64,000 nt of DNA from Bordetella parapertussis (GTDB taxonomy: Bacteria; Pseudomonadota; Gammaproteobacteria; Burkholderiales; SG8-41), in the NCBI GenBank assembly GCA_945901405.1, contig CAMDLH010000008.1, positions 1 to 64,000 of the forward strand. The letters run 5' to 3'. Shown here piece by piece: positions 57,508 through 64,000 of the stretch (position 1 is the first letter of the stretch; every line of letters begins with the position of its first letter). The position numbers and the translations under genes were made by a program. The notes beneath the pieces were generated by a model. It was given only the letters and a program-made list of their open reading frames with translations, ran no database searches and was not told where the DNA came from.

Positions 57508-59334
57508 ATGTGCGGCATCGTCGGCGCCATAGCCAAACGCAATGTAGTTCCCATCCTGATCGAAGGCTTGAAACGCCTCGAGTATCGCGGCTACGACTCC
57601 GCTGGTATCGCGGTGTTGAACGGAAGTCTGAAGCGCGTGCGCAGCACCGGCCGCGTGGCGGAACTTGAAAAACTAGCGCAATCGCAGGGCTTGGATGGTG
57701 CGCTCGGCATCGCGCACACCCGCTGGGCAACGCATGGCGTGCCGTCCGAAAAAAACGCTCACCCGCATGTTTCCGGCGGCGTGACGGTGGTGCATAACGG
57801 CATCATCGAAAATCACGAAGAAATGCGCAAGAAGCTGCGCGCGCAAGGCTACGAGTTCGTATCCGACACCGACACCGAAGTCATTGCGCACCTGGTGCAT
57901 TCGCATCTCGCGGGCGGCGGCAGCCTGTTCGATGCCGTGCGGCGCGCGGCCGCTGAGCTCATCGGCGCGTACGCGATCGCGGTGTTAAGCGATAAGGATC
58001 ATCAGCACATGATCGTCGCGCGCCATGGAGCGCCATTGTTGTTGGGCTTGGGCGACGGCGAAACGTTCGCCGCGTCGGACGCCTCGGCGCTGGTGCAAGT
58101 GACGCAGAAAATGGTTTATCTCGAAGATGGCGACTGCGCTGAAATCACCTTGGACGGCGCGCGTATCGTCGATGCCAAAGGCAATGCAATTGAGCGCGCC
58201 GTGCATGTTTCGCAGCTCACCGCCGCAGCCGTGGAGTTGGGGCCCTATCGCCATTTCATGCAGAAGGAAATCTTCGAGCAGCCGATGGCCGTGGCCAACA
58301 CCCTGGAAATGGTCACCCGCGCGCAAACGCTCTCGCCAAACCTGTTCGGCGCCAAAGCCGAAGAAGTATTTTCTCAATTAAAACAAATACTTATACTCGC
58401 CTGCGGCACCAGCTACCATGCCGGTATGGTGGCGCGTTATTGGCTGGAAGGGATCGCGGGGGTGCCGTGTAACGTCGAGATCGCCAGCGAATATCGTTAT
58501 CGCGAGTCGGTGCCCGACCCGCGTACGCTGGTGATCACGATTTCGCAATCAGGTGAAACCGCCGACACGCTGGCGGCCCTGCAGTACGCTAAAACGTTGG
58601 GTCAGCAACACAGCCTGTCGATATGCAACGTACCGGAATCCGCGTTGGTGCGTGCCTCGGATTTGCGTTTTCTCACGCGCGCCGGGCCGGAGATCGGCGT
58701 CGCCTCCACCAAGGCGTTTACCACGCAACTCGCGGCGCTCGCATTGCTCACCATGGTGATCGGCAAGTTAAGAGGCCGTATCACGGCCGAGCGCGAAGCG
58801 GCGCTGCTTAACGAATTGCGTCACTTGCCCACCGCGCTGTCCACGGTGTTGCACGTGGAGCCGCAAATAAAAATGTGGGCGGAAAAATTCATGGGCCGCC
58901 ATCACGCGTTGTTCCTGGGCCGCGGCGTACACTGGCCGATCGCGATGGAAGGCGCGTTGAAATTGAAGGAGATTTCGTACATCCACGCCGAAGCTTACGC
59001 CGCGGGTGAATTGAAACACGGCCCGCTGGCGCTGGTGGACAAGTACATGCCGGTGGTGGCGATCGCGCCTAAAGACGCGCTGCTGGAAAAGCTGAAATCA
59101 AACCTGCAGGAAGTGCGCGCGCGCGGCGGCGAGTTGCACGTGCTGGCCGATCAGGACACGAAAATCACGCCCGAAGACGGCATGCACGTAATCCGCATGC
59201 CCGATCATGCGGGGATGTTGTCACCGATACTGCATACGATACCGCTGCAACTGCTGGCGTACCACGCGGCACTTGAGCGCGGCAACGACGTGGATAAGCC
59301 GCGCAATCTGGCGAAAAGCGTCACCGTCGAATAA
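57508..59334 (+). CDS. glmS: Glutamine-fructose-6-phosphate aminotransferase
   Basis: [33 protein letters not shown]. Confidence 0.98.
   Translation: MCGIVGAIAKRNVVPILIEGLKRLEYRGYDSAGIAVLNGSLKRVRSTGRVAELEKLAQSQGLDGALGIAHTRWATHGVPSEKNAHPHVSGGVTVVHNGIIENHEEMRKKLRAQGYEFVSDTDTEVIAHLVHSHLAGGGSLFDAVRRAAAELIGAYAIAVLSDKDHQHMIVARHGAPLLLGLGDGETFAASDASALVQVTQKMVYLEDGDCAEITLDGARIVDAKGNAIERAVHVSQLTAAAVELGPYRHFMQKEIFEQPMAVANTLEMVTRAQTLSPNLFGAKAEEVFSQLKQILILACGTSYHAGMVARYWLEGIAGVPCNVEIASEYRYRESVPDPRTLVITISQSGETADTLAALQYAKTLGQQHSLSICNVPESALVRASDLRFLTRAGPEIGVASTKAFTTQLAALALLTMVIGKLRGRITAEREAALLNELRHLPTALSTVLHVEPQIKMWAEKFMGRHHALFLGRGVHWPIAMEGALKLKEISYIHAEAYAAGELKHGPLALVDKYMPVVAIAPKDALLEKLKSNLQEVRARGGELHVLADQDTKITPEDGMHVIRMPDHAGMLSPILHTIPLQLLAYHAALERGNDVDKPRNLAKSVTVE
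58367..58395 (-). repeat. Dispersed AT motif copy H (inside glmS, antisense)
   Basis: Minus strand TATAAGTATTTGTTTTAATTGAGAAAATA. Confidence 0.7.
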
Positions 59335-59347
59335 CGACCGCGACGGT

Positions 59348-60004
59348 TTACTGCGCGGCGGCCTTGGCGCGCCGCTCGCGCGCGACGTTGATCAACGCTT
59401 CCATCACCGGCACGAGATTTTTCACTCCGCCCGCGATGCCGCTGGTGGACATGAAACGCCCGTCCACCACGATCGCAGGCGTGCCCGAGATGGCATAGGC
59501 GCGCGACATATTCACCGCGCGTATCACGCGGTTTTGCACATCCTTCGAGTGATACGCCGCCAGCCATTTGTCCTTGTCGATGCCGTTTTTGACGGCCCAT
59601 TCCTCGACTTGTTCCGGAATATTCGAGATCAACCGTTCCTTGTGGTGTGCGTCAAACGCCTTATCGTGCAACTTGTCCGCGACGCCGAGCACGTCGAGCG
59701 TGTAATACATGTGCGCCTGCGCGAGCCAGTTCTCGCGCAATACCGCCGGGATGCGCCGTACCACCACATCGTCAGGCTTGTTCTTGAGCCATTCATTAAA
59801 CAGCGGCATCAGCTCGTAGCAATACGGGCATCCGTACCAGAAGAAATCGATAACCTCGATCTTGCCGGCTTCTTGCAGCGGCTGCTGCATGATAACGACG
59901 AAGTTCTGGTTGGGTTTTAGCTCGATGGATTGCGCGTTTACCGCCGTGGAGAAACACAACGCCGCGATCGTTGTAAAAAAACACCGGGCGATTTTACCGA
60001 GCAT
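59348..60004 (-). CDS. DsbA-family thiol:disulfide interchange protein (CPYC)
   Basis: Signal peptide; EVIDFFWYGCPYCYELMPLF; SGTPAIVVDGRF. Confidence 0.9.
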   Translation of the reverse strand: MLGKIARCFFTTIAALCFSTAVNAQSIELKPNQNFVVIMQQPLQEAGKIEVIDFFWYGCPYCYELMPLFNEWLKNKPDDVVVRRIPAVLRENWLAQAHMYYTLDVLGVADKLHDKAFDAHHKERLISNIPEQVEEWAVKNGIDKDKWLAAYHSKDVQNRVIRAVNMSRAYAISGTPAIVVDGRFMSTSGIAGGVKNLVPVMEALINVARERRAKAAAQ

Positions 60005-60007
60005 GAT

Positions 60008-60679
60008 TTACTTTCCGGTTTTGCGCGAGGCGCGCGCCATGGCTATTACTTGATCGACCGCCGTGAAAAATCGCGCGTAGTCGACGCTATTGCCACCCAT
60101 GAAGCTGCCGGGCGACATCAGATAACGGCCATCCACCACCATTGCCGGCGTGCCGGTAATATCGTGCGCGGCAGTGATGTCCTTGGTGCGCTGCGCCTTG
60201 CTCGCAACGGCAAAGGAATTATAAGTATCGACGAATTTCTTCCGATCCACTCCCTTGGTGGCAACCCAGTCAAACAACGTCGTTTGATCCTTGAACAGTG
60301 TCTTCGGATCGAGCTTGTTCTGCGCATGAATCGCGGCGAATACTTCACTATGAAGTTTATCCACCAGCCCCATTGCTTCTATTGTGTAGTAGGTTCGTGC
60401 GAGTTGCACCCAGGTGTCGTTGAATGCCGCAGGCTGGCGCTTGAGTTCCACATCGAGCGGCAGTTTTTTCAGCCATGCATGTAACGCGGGCTGAAGGTTA
60501 TTGCAGTGTGAACAGCCGTACCAGAAAAATTCAGAAACCTGAATTTTGTTGCCGCTGTCGGTGGGTTGCGGCGGTTTGAGAACCTGGTAATCCTTGCCCG
60601 CCATCGGCTGCGCCATGGCGGACGTGCCGCACAACAATGCCGCACATACAAACAATGCCCAGCGCTTTAATACTTTCAT
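60008..60679 (-). CDS. dsbA: DsbA-family thiol:disulfide interchange protein (CSHC)
   Basis: Signal peptide; VSEFFWYGCSHCNNLQPAL; TGTPAMVVDGRYL; start refined to 60679. Confidence 0.9.
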   Translation of the reverse strand: MKVLKRWALFVCAALLCGTSAMAQPMAGKDYQVLKPPQPTDSGNKIQVSEFFWYGCSHCNNLQPALHAWLKKLPLDVELKRQPAAFNDTWVQLARTYYTIEAMGLVDKLHSEVFAAIHAQNKLDPKTLFKDQTTLFDWVATKGVDRKKFVDTYNSFAVASKAQRTKDITAAHDITGTPAMVVDGRYLMSPGSFMGGNSVDYARFFTAVDQVIAMARASRKTGK

Positions 60680-60717
60680 GCTTGCTCCATTCAAACTTGC
60701 CGCTGGAAAACTACTAA

Positions 60718-61305
60718 CTATTTTCCGGACTCGCGCACCTTGATTAGAGTGGTGTCGACGCCGTTTTGTTTCAGCGTGTTGCGCGCGCGATTCACTTCTT
60801 CGACATCGGTATAGGGGCCTACCCGCACGCGATGCCACACGCCTTTGTCGGGCAGCGTCGTGGTTTGGATAGCCGCTTCTACGCCAAGCAACGCCAGCCG
60901 CGCCTTGAGATTGTCCGCGTCCGGTGCGCTTTGAAATGCACCGGCTTGCAGATAAAACGCTTCCTTGCCCGCGGCCGTTGACTTTTGAGCGTCCTTTAAC
61001 TGCTGGTCGGTGGCCGGCTCTTCCTTGCCCGGCAGCACTGTGTAGAAATCAAACCGCGGCTTGTCTTTATCCGCGGCCTTGGCGGGCGGCTCAGCCGTCT
61101 TCGGCGCGGGGGTTGCCCTGGGCGGCTCCAACTTGGGCGCCGGCGGCGCGGGTTTGGGGCTGAACGGGTTGGGCATCTTGTTGATATACCAGGCCACGGC
61201 GAGCGCCAGCGCCAGCCCCAGCACGAGGCCGATCATGATGCCGAGCAGCATCGAACCTTTGCGGCCGCCGGTGTGTTTTTCGGGCTTTTTGTAGTCTTTT
61301 GGCAT
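60718..61305 (-). CDS. SPOR-domain protein (FtsN-like)
   Basis: Single TM, Pro/Ala-rich linker, C-terminal FYLQAGAFQSAPDADNLKARLALLG...VRVGPYTDVEEVNRARNTLK. Confidence 0.88.
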   Translation of the reverse strand: MPKDYKKPEKHTGGRKGSMLLGIMIGLVLGLALALAVAWYINKMPNPFSPKPAPPAPKLEPPRATPAPKTAEPPAKAADKDKPRFDFYTVLPGKEEPATDQQLKDAQKSTAAGKEAFYLQAGAFQSAPDADNLKARLALLGVEAAIQTTTLPDKGVWHRVRVGPYTDVEEVNRARNTLKQNGVDTTLIKVRESGK

Positions 61306-61314
61306 GGCGCTATC

Positions 61315-63090
61315 TTACATTTTTTCCGGCGCGGATACACCCAACAGCGCAAGCGCGTTTTGCAGCACCTGCTGCACGGCGGTCGCCAGCGCCAGCCGCG
61401 CGAGCTTCAGTGGCGCGTTGTCCACCAGGAAACGCGTGGCATTGTAATAGCTGTGAAATGCCGCCGCGAGGTCTTTCAGGTAAAACGCGATCAAATGCGG
61501 CGCCAGCTCGCGCGCGGCGGTTTCGATGGTTTCGGGATACTCGTCGAGCTTTTGCAGCAGAGCAAGTTCGTGCTCGGAATCCAGCAACGCCGGGTCCGAT
61601 TCCAGCAGCTCGGCGCGCGTGCCGCCCCACTGCTCGTGCACGCTGCACACGCGCGCGTGCGCATACTGGATGTAATAAACCGGGTTTTCGTTGGTGCGTG
61701 ACTTTGCCAGATCCAGATCGAAATCAAGATGCTGATCGCTCTTGCGTAGCACATAAAAAAACCGTGCGGCGTCGTTGCCGACTTCGCCGCGTAACTCGCG
61801 CAGCGTGACAAACTCGCCCGCGCGCGTGGACATCGATACTTTTTCGCCATTGCGGTAGAGCACGGCAAACTGCACCAGCGCCACCGTCATTGTTTCTGCG
61901 TTCTTATCCAGCGCCTTCAGCGCTCCGGTCACGCGCGGAATGTAGCCGTGATGATCCGCGCCCCACACATCAATAATCTGCGCGAAGCCGCGTTCGAATT
62001 TATTCAGGTGATAGGCGATGTCGGAGGCGAAATAGGTGCACACACCATTCTCGCGCTGCACGACACGATCCTTCTCGTCGCCAAAGCTCGATGAGCGAAA
62101 CCACTTTGCGCCGTCCTGCACATAAATGTGGCCGTGTTGTTCGAGTGCCGCCACCGCGCGCTCGACCATGCCGGTGTCGAACAGCGAACGTTCGGAAAAC
62201 CACCGGTCGAATACCACGCCGAATTCAGTGAGATCGTCGCGGCCATCTTCAAGTTGCTCATTCAACGCGTGCTGATGTACCGTCGCGTAATCCGCGCCCA
62301 GCAGGTTTTTCGCCTTCGCGATCAGCGCATCGAGATGTGTTTCACGCTCGGCCTTGGCCTTGGCATCCTCGCGCTCGGCGGCCGGCAGCGGCGGCACGCC
62401 TGACAGTATTTCGCTCGCGCCATGAACGAACTTGACGCCATGCAGCTCGCGCACGCGTTGTGCCATGTCGCGGACGTAACCACCTTGATACGCATTGGGC
62501 GGAAACGGCACGTGCACGCCATGCGCCTCAAGGTAGCGCAGCCACGTTGACAGCGCGAGGATATCCATCTGGCGGCCGGCGTCGTTGACGTAGTATTCGC
62601 GCGAAACGTCAAAGTCCGCCGCTGTCAACACGTTCGCAAGGCTCGCGCCATAGGCCGCGTGGCGGCCATGGCCCACGTGCAGCGGGCCGGTGGGGTTGGC
62701 CGAGACAAACTCGACCAGCACTTTTTTCTTGTTGCCGAGGGTGCTCTTGCCGAAATCCGTGCCTGCGGCCAATACGCGATTCACGATGCGTTGTTTGTAA
62801 GCGCGCTTGAGGAACAGATTGATGAAACCCGCGCCGGCGATCTCCGCTTTTTCCAGCATTGGCGACGCGGGCAATGCGGCTACGAGTTTTTGCGCGATGT
62901 CGCGCGGCTTCGCGCGCAATATTTTGGCAAGCTGCAATGCGATATTGCATGCATAGTCGCCGTGCTGCAATTGCTTGGGGCGTTCGAGGACGATGCCGGT
63001 CGCGGCGCTGTCGGGTGCTACCGCGGAAAGTGCCGCAGACAACAAGCCGGCCAAGTGTGATTTCGCGTCTTCTGGGGCGGAGATTTCCAT
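61315..63090 (-). CDS. argS: Arginyl-tRNA synthetase
   Basis: VEFVSANPTGPLHVGHGRHAAYGASLANVL HIGH-type motif. Confidence 0.97.
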   Translation of the reverse strand: MEISAPEDAKSHLAGLLSAALSAVAPDSAATGIVLERPKQLQHGDYACNIALQLAKILRAKPRDIAQKLVAALPASPMLEKAEIAGAGFINLFLKRAYKQRIVNRVLAAGTDFGKSTLGNKKKVLVEFVSANPTGPLHVGHGRHAAYGASLANVLTAADFDVSREYYVNDAGRQMDILALSTWLRYLEAHGVHVPFPPNAYQGGYVRDMAQRVRELHGVKFVHGASEILSGVPPLPAAEREDAKAKAERETHLDALIAKAKNLLGADYATVHQHALNEQLEDGRDDLTEFGVVFDRWFSERSLFDTGMVERAVAALEQHGHIYVQDGAKWFRSSSFGDEKDRVVQRENGVCTYFASDIAYHLNKFERGFAQIIDVWGADHHGYIPRVTGALKALDKNAETMTVALVQFAVLYRNGEKVSMSTRAGEFVTLRELRGEVGNDAARFFYVLRKSDQHLDFDLDLAKSRTNENPVYYIQYAHARVCSVHEQWGGTRAELLESDPALLDSEHELALLQKLDEYPETIETAARELAPHLIAFYLKDLAAAFHSYYNATRFLVDNAPLKLARLALATAVQQVLQNALALLGVSAPEKM

Positions 63091-63176
63091 CTACTGTGTG
63101 TCCGGGTGACGCAGTTTGCGAATTGAGCAAAGTCCTTGAATACACATGATTTTATCACGTGCGACTACGCAGTCCG

Positions 63177-64000
63177 CTAAAGTTCCAGCGGGTCCACGTC
63201 GATCGACCAGCGCGCGCGGCTCGACTTTTCCGCCGCCAATTGCGCATGCCACTTCGCAAGAAAACCTTGCAACGCGCGGCGCGACGCACTTTGCACCAGT
63301 AACTGTGCGCGCTCCCTGCCCGAGAGCCGCACCATCGCCGAAGGCACGGGTTCATAAATCGTGACGGGGCCGCCGGCCTCGCGCCCCAGTTGCGCCGCGC
63401 GTTCAAGCCAATCGGTTGCCACCGCGAGCTTGTCAGCCTCGGCCCGCAGCAGCGCCTGAAACATGAACGGCGGAAATTTTGCGCTGCGCCGCTCTTTCAC
63501 CAATTCATCGGCAAAACGCCGATAGTCTTGATCACGCAACGCGGCGTAGATTGGATGCTGCGGAAACTCTGTTTGTATCAATACGTCGCCACGCGTGTCG
63601 CCGCGCCCGGCCCGGCCCGACACCTGTGTGAGCAGTGCATACAGCCGCTCCGGTGCACGAAAATCCGTGCTGTAGAGCAGGCCATCGGCGTTGATGACGC
63701 ACACCAGATTCAGGTGCGGAAAATCATGACCCTTGGCGAGAATTTGCGTGCCGACGAGGATATCGACCTCGCGCGCGGCGATGCGCTCGCGCATGCCGGC
63801 CCACGCGCCGCGTTTACGGGTGCTGTCGCGGTCGATACGCAGTATTCGCGCATCGGGAAATCTTGCGGACAGTGTTTCCTCGATGCGCTGCGTGCCCTGC
63901 CCCACCGGCGCCAGCGCGGCGTTGCCGCAGTCCGGGCACGACGGCGGTGTTTTTGCTTGATACCCGCAGTGGTGGCAATGCAGCTGTCGGTCTTGCAGGT
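63177..64000 (-). CDS. priA: Primosomal protein N' (PriA), 5' part beyond window
   Basis: Frame continues to the window end as LHCHHCGYQAKTPPSCPDCGNAALAPVGQGTQRIEETL...VGTQILAKGHDFPHLNLV. Confidence 0.93.
   Translation of the reverse strand, partial: LQDRQLHCHHCGYQAKTPPSCPDCGNAALAPVGQGTQRIEETLSARFPDARILRIDRDSTRKRGAWAGMRERIAAREVDILVGTQILAKGHDFPHLNLVCVINADGLLYSTDFRAPERLYALLTQVSGRAGRGDTRGDVLIQTEFPQHPIYAALRDQDYRRFADELVKERRSAKFPPFMFQALLRAEADKLAVATDWLERAAQLGREAGGPVTIYEPVPSAMVRLSGRERAQLLVQSASRRALQGFLAKWHAQLAAEKSSRARWSIDVDPLEL

Overview
GC-rich chromosomal window from a betaproteobacterium-like genome (lineage inferred from gene content and order). Right of about 13.4 kb it is mostly core genome: cobW-like, a tkt-gap-pgk-pyk-fba run, ntrYX, rsmB-fmt-def, dprA-topB, a replication-origin block (gyrB-dnaN-dnaA / rpmH-rnpA-yidC-mnmE-mnmG-rsmG-parA-parB), the complete atpIBEFHAGDC operon, glpD, glmU-glmS, two tandem dsbA-like genes, a SPOR protein, argS and a partial priA. 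The left ~13 kb is accessory. It holds four Bug/TctC-type solute-binding protein genes around an unusual three-gene cassette: two asparagine-synthase-like proteins that both lack the catalytic Cys2, separated by a zinc-ribbon/two-TM protein with a Ser/Gly/Asp tail. Next to it are an SDR remnant, a two-subunit aconitase X, a cupin and an amidohydrolase. Non-coding signals: (1) a dispersed ~25-nt AT-rich motif, consensus about GTAAGTATTTGTTTTTATTGATA, with about ten good copies at gene ends, between genes, and inside ORFs where it forces rare codons; (2) heptanucleotide ACTNANC arrays at three junctions of the Bug/Asn cluster; (3) three families of intergenic palindromic GCAGA/GCAAA-type repeats; (4) parS sites and DnaA boxes. 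No CRISPR array, rRNA, tRNA or intact transposase was recognised. All calls are from reading the sequence and ORF track; no searches were run.
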